The notes under the pieces were generated by a model that saw only the letters and a list, made by a program, of their open reading frames with translations, was not told the origin of the DNA and did not search any database. This document shows, piece by piece, positions 23,770 through 31,300 of a stretch of DNA of 34,953 nucleotides. The stretch lies in contig CAPQCU010000018.1 of assembly GCA_948684385.1 (NCBI GenBank), positions 1 through 34,953 on the forward strand. The letters run 5' to 3'. The DNA is from an uncultured bacterium (GTDB lineage Bacteria > Cyanobacteriota > Vampirovibrionia > Gastranaerophilales > Gastranaerophilaceae). The position numbers and the translations under genes were made by a program. Positions within the stretch are counted from its first letter, which is position 1. Each line of letters begins with the position of its first letter.

Positions 23770-25143
23770 CTAACCTTTTAGTATAGCTTGTGTACATTCT
23801 AATGCAACATCCGTTACAAAGTCAATATCAGCCTCTTCAATAATCAAAGGCGGGTTAAAGTAGATTACGTCTCCTAACGGTCGCAGAAGTACTCCTTTTT
23901 CAAGCGCTTTTTTGTAAATCTGATACCCTGTTCGTTTTGTGTAATCCAAAGGTTCTTTTGTTTCTTTATTTTTGACAAGCTCTATTGCGTTAATTAAACC
24001 GATTGAGCGGACTTCGCCGACATTTTCAAGCGGAAGGAATTTTTCTTTAACAATTTTATTAAAGTATTTAGCACGCTCATATGCTTTCTCAATTATTTGC
24101 TCATCTTTTAAAATCTTTAAGACTTCAACTGCAGCAGAGCAGGCAAGCGGGTTTCCGGCATAAGTGTGCGAATGCATAAACGCTTTACCCTTTAGATAAT
24201 CATCATAAAACGCATCATAAATCTTTTGGGTTGTGACTGCAATTGCCATTGGCATGTATCCGCCTGTTAAACCTTTTGAAAGACACATTATATCAGGACC
24301 CGGGGTAAAATCGTCACTACCGGCTGATAGTTCAGCGACATGGTCGAATGCAAACATTTTCCCTGTGCGTCCGTAGCCGGTTGCGATTTCGTCTGCAATT
24401 AAATGAACATTGTATTTGTCACAGAGCTCTCTAAGTTTTTTTAGATACAGAGGCGGGTAAACTTTCATTCCGGCAGAACCCTGTAAAAGCGGTTCAACAA
24501 TGATTGCAGCTGTTTCGTCAGCGTATCTTTCGAACGCTTCTTCTGCTTTTTGGAAGCATTCACATCTACAATTATCGCGGCATTTACCCCAAGGACATCT
24601 GAAGCAGTCCGGCCCGTCAATCCTTATAACGTCAAGAAGCAGCGGTTTGTAAAGCTCCGAATATAAGTCAACTCCGCCAACTGCGAGCGCTCCTAAAGTT
24701 TCTCCGTGGTATGCGTCAGAAAGTGCCATAAACCTTTTCTTTTGAGGATTTCCTGTCTGGTAATGATACTGGAAACTCATTTTTAATGCCATTTCAATCG
24801 CAGCAGAACCGTTGTCGGCAAAATTAAACTTGCATAAACCTTTTGGCAGAACTTTCATAAGTTCCTGACAAAGAGTAATTGCAGGCTTGTGTGTAAAGTT
24901 TGCAAAAATTACGTGTTCTAAAGTGTCAACCTGTTTTTTTATAGCGCTGCTTATCCTCGGATTACAGTGCCCCAGAAGGTTACACCACCATGAAGATATT
25001 ACGTCTTTGTAGCATTTACCGTTTACGTCATAAATGTTTATTCCTTCTCCGCGTTCAATTACTATCGGAGGAAGCGTTTCGTAATCTTTCATTTGTGAGC
25101 AAGGATGCCAGATGTATTTTAAATCTTCTTTTTGCCAGTCCAT
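23770..25143 (-). CDS. bioA: Adenosylmethionine-8-amino-7-oxononanoate aminotransferase
   Basis: BioA is the PLP enzyme that converts KAPA to DAPA in biotin synthesis, usually with SAM as amino donor. Features are IWHPCSQMKDYE near the N-terminus, DNGSAAIEMALKMSFQYH, DAYHGETLGALAVGG, IADEIATGYGRTGKMFA, and the PLP lysine K290 in CLSKGLTGGYMPMA. The 457-residue length is typical. A cysteine cluster at 180-196 (C180, C183, C188, C192, C194, C196) sits in the insertion that many BioA proteins carry as CYRCP...C; six cysteines is more than usual. GGAGG precedes the ATG, which lies inside the end of bioD. Confidence 0.95.
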   Translation of the reverse strand: MDWQKEDLKYIWHPCSQMKDYETLPPIVIERGEGINIYDVNGKCYKDVISSWWCNLLGHCNPRISSAIKKQVDTLEHVIFANFTHKPAITLCQELMKVLPKGLCKFNFADNGSAAIEMALKMSFQYHYQTGNPQKKRFMALSDAYHGETLGALAVGGVDLYSELYKPLLLDVIRIDGPDCFRCPWGKCRDNCRCECFQKAEEAFERYADETAAIIVEPLLQGSAGMKVYPPLYLKKLRELCDKYNVHLIADEIATGYGRTGKMFAFDHVAELSAGSDDFTPGPDIMCLSKGLTGGYMPMAIAVTTQKIYDAFYDDYLKGKAFMHSHTYAGNPLACSAAVEVLKILKDEQIIEKAYERAKYFNKIVKEKFLPLENVGEVRSIGLINAIELVKNKETKEPLDYTKRTGYQIYKKALEKGVLLRPLGDVIYFNPPLIIEEADIDFVTDVALECTQAILKG

Positions 25144-25847
25144 AATTCCTCCGGAAACTTAATATCTTTTTGTCCTTTTTCAACAGTTGCAATGACTTTT
25201 TCGCCTGTTAAATATTCAACCTGTTTTAAATTGTCCTGATGCATAAAATTATCAGGTTCAAAATTGTTTAAAATAATACCTAAAATAGGGATGTTGTTGT
25301 TTCTTGCGTATTCAACCGTTAAAAGAGTTGAATTAATTGTTCCTAAACCGCCATCTGCAACAATAACAATCGGAGCAGCCAGCTCCTTTATTAAATCTTT
25401 GAGAATATACTTCTCTCCGTTTTCAAGCCTCAAAGGACAGGTAATCCCGCCTGCTCCTTCGATTAAAAGGTAATCGTATTTTTTGTTTAACTCATTAAAC
25501 TTATGCTTGATTTTTTCAACATTGATTTCCTGACCTGCACGTTTAGCTGCAAGGTGCGGAGAAACAGCTTCTTCCCACCAGTAAGCTACGCATTCGTCTG
25601 CTTCGCAGGGGATTTTTGCTGTTTCGACAACGTAATTACAATCGCTGTTTATCAGTTTTACGCAGGCTCTAGCATTTGTCTCCGGGAGTTCCAATTCCGA
25701 CTCAATATATTTACCCCCTCCGCTTAAGACAGGCTTGAAATAACCGCAGTCAAATCCCGCTTCTCTCATTCCTTTGACGATAAGAGCTGAAACATAAGTT
25801 TTACCGATATCTGTACCTGTTGCTGTTATAAAAATATTCTTTGACAT
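25119..25847 (-). CDS. bioD: Dethiobiotin synthetase
   Basis: BioD closes the ureido ring on DAPA using CO2 and ATP. The P-loop is GTDIGKT (11-17); YFKPVLSGG, LIEGAGGITCPL and ADGGLGTINSTLL are further family motifs. The 242-residue length is normal. It overlaps bioA by 25 bases. bioF and bioB are not in the window. No ribosome binding site is seen before the ATG; a poor -10-like TACGCT lies 6 bases upstream, the same spacing as in the probable leaderless genes here. No BirA-type dyad is visible. Confidence 0.96.
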   Translation of the reverse strand: MSKNIFITATGTDIGKTYVSALIVKGMREAGFDCGYFKPVLSGGGKYIESELELPETNARACVKLINSDCNYVVETAKIPCEADECVAYWWEEAVSPHLAAKRAGQEINVEKIKHKFNELNKKYDYLLIEGAGGITCPLRLENGEKYILKDLIKELAAPIVIVADGGLGTINSTLLTVEYARNNNIPILGIILNNFEPDNFMHQDNLKQVEYLTGEKVIATVEKGQKDIKFPEELWTGKKKI

Positions 25848-25888
25848 AATTTAAGCGTACAACTAAAAGGAAGGTAATCAAGAGGGGA

Positions 25889-25924
25889 ATGTCAAAAACT
25901 TTTTACCGTGTTAACTTATGGTGA
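25889..25924 (+). CDS. Possible 11-codon leader ORF before the VWA gene
   Basis: ATG 25889 to TGA 25922-25924, encoding MSKTFYRVNLW. GAGGGG lies right in front, but only one base from the ATG. Its stop overlaps ATG 25924, the second possible start of the VWA gene (TGATG). It could couple translation. Weak support. Confidence 0.2.
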   Translation: MSKTFYRVNLW

Positions 25925-26625
25925 TGAAAACTTTTTGGATTTTAATTGCTTTTATAATACTACCTGTTTTTGCTTATGAGGTTTATACTCCGTCAGATTA
26001 TAAATACACTGAAAGCGGCGATAAGCTTCTGTTTGTGGTCGATTATTCAAACAGTATGAGCGAATATCTCGAGCATAAAACTAAAGTTAATCAGGTCAGA
26101 GAAATGATGGACTATATTCTTCCGCAAATTTCTCCGGACACAAAAGTCGGACTTCGTGTTTACGGTCACACTTGCAATTTGCTGGCTTATAATGCATGCA
26201 GAAGCTCGGAACTTGTCGTTCCTATGGGGATTAATAATGCTAAGGCTATTTCATCCGAGATGTCACGCCTCCGCCCGCGCGGGATGACGCCGATTACGTA
26301 TTCTCTTAAACAAGCTGTGAATAAGGATTTGAGCGGTCAGAAGAATACAAAACACATAATTTTGCTAACCGACGGCGGTGAAAATTGTGATGAAAGTCCA
26401 TGTGATTACGCAATTGAACTTGTAAAAACCCGTAAAGACATCAAAATTGATGTAATTGCGTATAATGTTCATGATGAAGATGATTTAGCCCAGCTTCGCT
26501 GTACGGCGGATGTTACAGGCGGGCGTATTGTTGAAGCCGATACGAAAGCCCAGCTTTTCCGCTCCATGGAAGATTTAATCCTCCCGCATAAGAATGTGGA
26601 GGCGGTCATTTATAGTGGAGAATAA
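25918..26625 (+). CDS. Secreted von Willebrand factor A domain protein
   Basis: A signal peptide (MKTFWILIAFIILPVFA) precedes a VWA domain with a complete MIDAS metal site: D42-x-S44-x-S46 in DYSNSMSE, Thr124 in GMTPITYSL, and Asp152 in LLTDGGENCD. Four cysteines (HTCN, ACRS, ENCD, SPCD) suggest disulfides outside the membrane. VWA domains bind proteins in a metal-dependent way. Two ATGs compete, 25918 and 25924; neither has a good ribosome binding site. The last 15 codons lie within the first unit of a 51/52-bp tandem repeat, ending NVEAVIYSGE. One base less in that unit would let the frame run on through the array to 26782. Confidence 0.88.
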   Translation: MVMKTFWILIAFIILPVFAYEVYTPSDYKYTESGDKLLFVVDYSNSMSEYLEHKTKVNQVREMMDYILPQISPDTKVGLRVYGHTCNLLAYNACRSSELVVPMGINNAKAISSEMSRLRPRGMTPITYSLKQAVNKDLSGQKNTKHIILLTDGGENCDESPCDYAIELVKTRKDIKIDVIAYNVHDEDDLAQLRCTADVTGGRIVEADTKAQLFRSMEDLILPHKNVEAVIYSGE

Positions 26626-26782
26626 TTTACCCCTCCCGCATAAGAATGTGGAGGCGGTAATTATAGTGGAGAATAATTTACCCCTCCCGCATAAGAATGT
26701 GGAGGCGGTAATTATAGTGGAGAATAATTTACCCCTCCCGCATAAGAATGTGGAAGCGGTGTTGTATAACGGAGAGGGGTAA
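26580..26782 (+). repeat. Tandem repeat, four copies of a 51/52-bp unit, at the VWA gene 3' end
   Basis: Copies begin at 26581, 26633, 26684 and 26735, each opening CTCCCGCATAAGAATGTGG. Spacing is 52, 51 and 51 bases; copies 2 and 3 are almost identical, and copy 4 is partial and diverged. Each copy can fold into a hairpin (CCT[C]CCGCAT with ATGTGGAGG, AAGA loop). Copies 2-4 share one open frame encoding HKNVEAVIIVENNLPLP repeats, ending HKNVEAVLYNGEG and a stop. Copy 1 has one extra base and so ends the VWA gene with a TAA at 26623-26625. Unlike CRISPR, there are no variable spacers. Confidence 0.93.
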
Positions 26783-26804
26783 ATATATTTCTTTGGTTTT
26801 AGAA

Positions 26805-27050
26805 CTACGAAATCAAAGTAGAAATAAATCTGATAGAGTCGTCTTTGAGTTCTCTCACGAAATCTTTAGCGATTTTAGAAAGCGGTCTGTTGTCGATTTT
26901 ATCAAAGATAGCGTAAATAGGGTCACCGCCGTTGTTAAATCTCATTTGTCTGTCTTGTTTATTTAAATAATAGAAAGTAAAGTCTTCAGGAATTTCTAAA
27001 GCGCCTGCCGGTTTTTTGTTTCTTTCAATAGCGTCGAATGTAGCTGTCAT
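26805..27050 (-). CDS. Small hypothetical protein
   Basis: An 81-residue ORF I do not recognise. It has no signal peptide or membrane segment. It is mixed charged and aromatic (FTFYYLNKQDRQMRFNNGG) with a C-terminal helix (LSKIAKDFVRELKDDSIRF). GAGAGAG upstream of the ATG is a weak ribosome binding site. It is convergent with the VWA gene and its repeat array and divergent from recG. The ORF is the only sensible reading of this stretch, but it could still be spurious. Confidence 0.5.
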   Translation of the reverse strand: MTATFDAIERNKKPAGALEIPEDFTFYYLNKQDRQMRFNNGGDPIYAIFDKIDNRPLSKIAKDFVRELKDDSIRFISTLIS

Positions 27051-27157
27051 AATCTTTACTCTCTCTTTTGTTTATCTCTTACATATATATAAAGTATTTA
27101 ACTTTTAAAAAATTGCCTTTTTGGGGGTGAATGTAACGAAATATTAAGCAGAATTTA

Positions 27158-27166
27158 TGGTATTAT
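27158..27166 (+). promoter_or_regulatory. Extended -10 promoter of recG, probably leaderless
   Basis: TG-G-TATTAT followed by 6 bases and the recG ATG. No ribosome binding site is present. Confidence 0.6.
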
Positions 27167-27172
27167 CTACGT

Positions 27173-29536
27173 ATGGATAATTTAGAGCAAATAAAAAAAG
27201 CTGTAGAGATTGAGGTTAAGTATAAATATATTAATATTAACGGGAAAACGAGGAGTTTTTCTTCGTTTATTTGTTCTGAGTTACGAAAAGAAATTAAAAA
27301 GACTAAAAACCCGAAGTGGCAGGTACTTTTAGAACATTTTGAGCGGTATCAAATGGATACTTTACCTCAGAGAAAAAAGTCGCTTGAAAGATTAGTGAGC
27401 GTGATTAAATCAGAAACCGGTGAAAAGCCGGCAGAGAAACATTCTGAGGAACTTTCTCTTAAATCTGACGTGATGTATTTAAAAGGTATCGGGCCAAAGA
27501 TTGCGTATATTTTGAATAAGCTCGGGATTTACACAGTTTCAGACCTTTTGTATTATTTTCCGAGAAAACATGTTGATTATTCTACCAGAACACGGATAAG
27601 GGATTTGACTCCGGATGAGACTACTACTGTATTCGGGACTATAAGTTCTGTGCAGGCTTTTACGACAAAAAATAATTTAGGAGTTGTAAAAGTGAGGGTT
27701 AAAGATAGCACAGGGAGTATCAGCCTGAATTTCTTTTCTTCTAAATCAAGTAAATTTACGCTTGAGAGAATGAAATCCCAGTTCCCGAAAGGCTCGGGGA
27801 TAATGGTTTCAGGAACAGTAAAGCTTAACTCTTATGACGGAATGCTGACTCTTGATAAGCCTACGTATTCAATTATGGATGATGAAATTCTGAATTCTTC
27901 AAATTTAAATCTTGCCCGAATTGTTCCGATTTATCCTCTAAGTGAAAATTTGAATATTAAAACGCTTAGGAAAGCTATATTTAATACTATTCAGCTTTTC
28001 AAAAACGATATCGAGACTATTCTTCCGAAAGCTATAATTGAAAAATATCAGCTTTTAGAGAAGAAAGAAGCAATTGAGCAAATGCATTTTCCTGAAGATA
28101 ACGAAGCTTTGCAAAAAGCCCGATTTTCTCTTGTGTTTGAAGAATTGTTTTTAATCCAGCTGAGGCTTGCGCTTTTAAGAGAAGAAAACAATAAAAACCT
28201 TTCTTCAATTCCTCTGGAAATCAAAAAAGACGGGCTCGTTATGCGGTTTATCAACGGGCTTCCTTTTGAACTTACAGGCGCGCAGAAACGGGCAGTGAAC
28301 GAAATTTTAAATGATTTAAATTCTTCAAATCCAATGCAAAGGCTGCTTCAAGGTGATGTCGGAAGCGGAAAAACTGTTGTTGCCTGTATAATGCTTCTGG
28401 CTGCGATAGAAAACGGATATCAGGCTGCAATTATGGCTCCGACTGAAATCCTTGCTCAGCAGCATTACAACAACCTCGTAAACTGGTTGACTCCTTTAGG
28501 GCTTAAAGTTGAGTTATTAATCGGTAGTATTGGCAAAAAACAGCGAACGATTTCTGAAACAAATATAAGAAACGGGCAGGCTCATATTGCAGTCGGTACG
28601 CACGCTCTAATTCAGGATAGTGTCGATTTTGCCAATTTAGGCGCTGTAGTAATTGATGAACAGCACAGATTTGGTGTAAAACAAAGGCTTGCGCTGCGTA
28701 AGAAATCGCAAAACCCGCAGATTTTGACAATGACAGCAACCCCGATACCGCGAACTTTAGCGATTACAATGAACGGGGATTTAGATTTGACGATTATTGA
28801 TGAGCTTCCGAAGGGCAGAAAGCCGATTATAACCGAGATGGTCAACTCAAGGCGCCAGATTGCAAGTCTTATACGTAAAGAAGTCGATGCCGGAAGACAA
28901 GCCTATATAGTTTACCCCTTGATTGAAGAAAGTGAAACGCTTTCGGCTAAAGCCGCGACGATTGAGAAAGAAAAATGGCAGAACGAGATTTTTCCTGAAT
29001 ACAAAATCGGGCTTTTGCACGGCAAGCTTAAGAATGACGAAAAAGATGATGTAATGGAGAAGTTTAAGAACAAAGAATATGACATTCTTGTCTCTACAAC
29101 TGTTGTAGAGGTTGGGGTTGATGTTCCAAATGCGACGGTTATTGTGATAGAAAACGCGGAGCGTTTCGGGCTTTCTCAGCTTCATCAGTTGAGAGGAAGA
29201 GTCGGAAGAAGTGATTTGCAGTCTTACTGCCTTCTTTCTTCTTCGACAAAATCGCAGGAAACCCGTGCAAGGCTTAATATTATGACGGAAACCAACGACG
29301 GGTTTGTAATTGCAGAGCAGGATTTACAAATCCGCGGACCCGGAGAGTTTCTGGGCACACGTCAGAGCGGGCTGCCGGATATGCTGATTGCCGATATTGT
29401 GAATGATTCTAAGATATTAGAACTTGCAAGAGCCGAAGCAATAGATTTTGTGAAAAACAATAATATTGATGATTTTCCTTTGCTTAAAGAAGCAAAGAGT
29501 TTGAATTATGACGGTGATTTATTTGGGGCAGGATGA
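27173..29536 (+). CDS. recG: ATP-dependent DNA helicase RecG
   Basis: RecG remodels stalled forks and branched DNA. Order of parts: an N-terminal extension of about 100 residues, then the wedge OB domain (LKGIGPKIAYILNKLGI, YYFPRKHVDYS, VFGTISSVQ), then the SF2 motor with Walker A GDVGSGKT (394-401), DEQH (495-498) in VIDEQHRFGVKQR, TATPIPRTLA, VVEVGVDVPNATVIVIENAERFGLSQLHQLRGRVGR in pieces, and the C-terminal PGEFLGTRQSG. At 787 residues it is longer than typical RecG (about 690); a long N-terminal extension is known in cyanobacteria and plants. A leaderless start is likely. Confidence 0.97.
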   Translation: MDNLEQIKKAVEIEVKYKYININGKTRSFSSFICSELRKEIKKTKNPKWQVLLEHFERYQMDTLPQRKKSLERLVSVIKSETGEKPAEKHSEELSLKSDVMYLKGIGPKIAYILNKLGIYTVSDLLYYFPRKHVDYSTRTRIRDLTPDETTTVFGTISSVQAFTTKNNLGVVKVRVKDSTGSISLNFFSSKSSKFTLERMKSQFPKGSGIMVSGTVKLNSYDGMLTLDKPTYSIMDDEILNSSNLNLARIVPIYPLSENLNIKTLRKAIFNTIQLFKNDIETILPKAIIEKYQLLEKKEAIEQMHFPEDNEALQKARFSLVFEELFLIQLRLALLREENNKNLSSIPLEIKKDGLVMRFINGLPFELTGAQKRAVNEILNDLNSSNPMQRLLQGDVGSGKTVVACIMLLAAIENGYQAAIMAPTEILAQQHYNNLVNWLTPLGLKVELLIGSIGKKQRTISETNIRNGQAHIAVGTHALIQDSVDFANLGAVVIDEQHRFGVKQRLALRKKSQNPQILTMTATPIPRTLAITMNGDLDLTIIDELPKGRKPIITEMVNSRRQIASLIRKEVDAGRQAYIVYPLIEESETLSAKAATIEKEKWQNEIFPEYKIGLLHGKLKNDEKDDVMEKFKNKEYDILVSTTVVEVGVDVPNATVIVIENAERFGLSQLHQLRGRVGRSDLQSYCLLSSSTKSQETRARLNIMTETNDGFVIAEQDLQIRGPGEFLGTRQSGLPDMLIADIVNDSKILELARAEAIDFVKNNNIDDFPLLKEAKSLNYDGDLFGAG

Positions 29537-29549
29537 TAATTGAATGTTA

Positions 29550-29578
29550 TTGACAGATAAGAATAGTTCTTGTAGAAT
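29550..29578 (+). promoter_or_regulatory. Promoter of the M48 peptidase operon
   Basis: TTGACA (29550-29555), 17-base spacer, TAGAAT (29573-29578), giving a ~25-base leader with AAGGAG before the ATG. Confidence 0.85.
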
Positions 29579-29607
29579 ATACTGGTAGCTTTAAAAAAGG
29601 AGAATGT

Positions 29608-30354
29608 ATGAAAAAATTGTTTAAAATGCTGTGTGTTATTTCTATGTTATCAGTTCCGGTTTGCGCTAATGCTTTACCGCTTCCGTCTTTTTCCGGAAGT
29701 TCAGATACTATTTATGTAGAAACGAATGTTAATATGAATAATTTCTGGGAAAAAACAAGCAAAATGCATGATAAAGTTATGTCAGTAGCGCAGAACATTA
29801 TGATTGCGAATAAAATAAATAAACGTACTCCGGTTTTTATTAACCGTAATCAAAATGCAGCAAATGCTTATACTGACGGTTATACAAGAAGCATTACTGT
29901 TTACGCGGGACTTTTACCTTATATAGATAATGATGATGAACTTGCTTACGTTTTATCTCACGAAATGGCGCATGATATTGATTTTTACGGCGGATATTTT
30001 AAATATGTTGCTATGAATTTTAACTCTAAAAAATATGAATTAAAAGCAGATTTAGTTGCAATTGATATGATGGTAAAAGCCGGTTACAACCCTGTTGCTG
30101 CAATAATTATGGGTAACAAAATCTTTGCAGAGCCAATCTTAGACTGGGGATTTTTCTACACTCATCCGAAAGGAACAAAAAGACTTATTGCAATGTACAA
30201 ATACATTCTTATTAAATATCCGCAGTATTTAAATACTCCTATGGTTCAAAATCCTTATTACAAAAACTTTGAAACTACTATGAGTAAAGATATTAAAGGG
30301 GTTAAACAAGATTTGCAAAAACGCCAGATGAAACAAGAAAGAGTTAACCTGTAA
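29608..30354 (+). CDS. Secreted M48-family zinc metallopeptidase
   Basis: A signal peptide (MKKLFKMLCVISMLSVPVCANA) is followed by an M48 domain: HEMAH at residues 118-122 binds zinc, and KYELKADLVAIDMM carries the third ligand Glu. THPKGTKRL resembles the family's C-terminal THP...R motif. This is the BepA/LoiP-type periplasmic form without membrane helices, often involved in envelope protein quality control. The 248-residue length fits a minimal domain. It shares an operon with two related exported proteins that may be substrates or partners (inference). The stop overlaps the next ATG by one base. Confidence 0.92.
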   Translation: MKKLFKMLCVISMLSVPVCANALPLPSFSGSSDTIYVETNVNMNNFWEKTSKMHDKVMSVAQNIMIANKINKRTPVFINRNQNAANAYTDGYTRSITVYAGLLPYIDNDDELAYVLSHEMAHDIDFYGGYFKYVAMNFNSKKYELKADLVAIDMMVKAGYNPVAAIIMGNKIFAEPILDWGFFYTHPKGTKRLIAMYKYILIKYPQYLNTPMVQNPYYKNFETTMSKDIKGVKQDLQKRQMKQERVNL

Positions 30355-30791
30355 TGAAACGATGTTTTATTATTGTGCTGCTCTTGTTGTGTAGTGTCAA
30401 TATTGTTTTAGCAGAAAAAGTTATGGTTAAAGTTACTCCTGCTCAAACAATAACCACTGCAAAAAAGAATTCTCTTAGCGAAGGTGATTATGTAGATTTT
30501 AAAACAACTGAGACTACAAAAGCATTTAAGCAGGGAGAAATTATAACAGGTGTTGTGACTTCTCTGGAAGATAACGGCTTTGCTGTACAGGAGGCCAGAG
30601 CTGTAATAGAACATTTTCGCAGCAAAGATAAGTTCCTTGAAGGTGAGATTTATCTTCGAGGCGGGCAGCATAAAAAGCTGGGCGAGTTTGTCGAACACAG
30701 CCTGCCTGAATGTTCTATCTGGCTCAGGGGCAGTGAAATAATCGTAAAGCCCGGCGAACAAGAGTTTATATTATATGCAGAGGTTGATTAA
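30354..30791 (+). CDS. Exported hypothetical protein, first of a related pair
   Basis: A 145-residue protein with a signal peptide (MKRCFIIVLLLLCSVNIVLA). The mature part reads as mostly beta strand: VTPAQTITTAKKNSLSEGDY, FKQGEIITGVVTSLEDNGF, and a C-terminal WLRGSEIIVKPGEQEFIL. It resembles the next gene product: PAxxIxT..., a GDxxxF block, an F-K-x-G turn, then G-x-V-x-x-x-x-x-N-G. I know no named family. It is translated from an ATG overlapping the M48 stop. Probably periplasmic or surface-associated. Confidence 0.72.
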   Translation: MKRCFIIVLLLLCSVNIVLAEKVMVKVTPAQTITTAKKNSLSEGDYVDFKTTETTKAFKQGEIITGVVTSLEDNGFAVQEARAVIEHFRSKDKFLEGEIYLRGGQHKKLGEFVEHSLPECSIWLRGSEIIVKPGEQEFILYAEVD

Positions 30792-31262
30792 ATGAAAAAA
30801 ATATTGATACTATTATTAATGTTATTAATTTCCGGACAAACAGTTTTTGCTGCGCAAAAAACTCCGATAAAAATTGTACCTGCTGAAAATATTTCAACTT
30901 GCTACGATGAAATCCAAACAGGAGATAAGCTTCTTTTTCAAGTAAAAAACGACGTTTACGTAGATAAACAGCTTATATTTAAAAAAGGTGCAAATGTTAT
31001 CGGGTATGTAAATTTCTTCTGTGAAAACGGCTGGGGATATGATAACGCAGAAATTACTCTTAATAAATTTCAGCTTAGAAATAACGAAGGAAAAATTGTA
31101 ACAATAAACTCCGAAGTTACAATCAACGGGTTTGAGATGTTAAAAACAAAAGGTGCAAGATTTGCGCAATTCTTTAACTACATAGGAGTGGTTTTTAGAG
31201 GAAAAGAAATCGATATCAAACACGGTGTTGATAATCCGGAATTTGTTATCTGGTATTATTAA
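30792..31262 (+). CDS. Exported hypothetical protein, second of a related pair
   Basis: A 156-residue protein with a signal peptide (MKKILILLLMLLISGQTVFAA). The order of blocks matches the preceding gene: IVPAENISTCYDEIQTGDKL, LIFKKGANVIGYVNFFCENG, then a beta-rich C-terminus ending NPEFVIWYY. A tandem duplication followed by divergence is the simplest explanation. The ATG directly follows the previous stop. A strong terminator closes the operon right after it. Confidence 0.72.
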   Translation: MKKILILLLMLLISGQTVFAAQKTPIKIVPAENISTCYDEIQTGDKLLFQVKNDVYVDKQLIFKKGANVIGYVNFFCENGWGYDNAEITLNKFQLRNNEGKIVTINSEVTINGFEMLKTKGARFAQFFNYIGVVFRGKEIDIKHGVDNPEFVIWYY

Positions 31263-31264
31263 AC

Positions 31265-31300
31265 AAAAAGGCGGGCTGTGAAACAGCCCGCCCTTTTTTT
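31265..31300. terminator. Bidirectional intrinsic terminator
   Basis: A 10-bp GC-rich stem (31270-31279 with 31283-31292), GAA loop, T7 on + and A5 on the other side. It separates the envelope operon from convergent pepA. Confidence 0.92.

Noticed and set aside
25848..25917. BirA-type biotin operator before bioD
   Set aside because: No TTGTNAAC-type dyad of the right spacing is visible. A lone TGTTAAC near the VWA start is not enough.
26594..26782. ORF of 62 codons across the tandem repeats as a separate gene
   Set aside because: It starts inside the VWA gene with no ribosome binding site. Its open frame results from the 51-base period. It is described as a possible extension of the VWA gene instead.
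26580..26782. CRISPR array
   Set aside because: The units are contiguous and nearly identical along their whole length, with no unique spacers and no cas genes nearby.
26791..26818. Terminator hairpin between the VWA repeats and the orphan gene
   Set aside because: A 9-bp AT-rich stem exists, but there is no T-run on either strand after it, and it overlaps the end of the minus-strand ORF.
28847..29185. Minus-strand ORF of 112 codons in recG
   Set aside because: It lies fully within conserved RecG motor motifs; it has no start signals or recognisable content.
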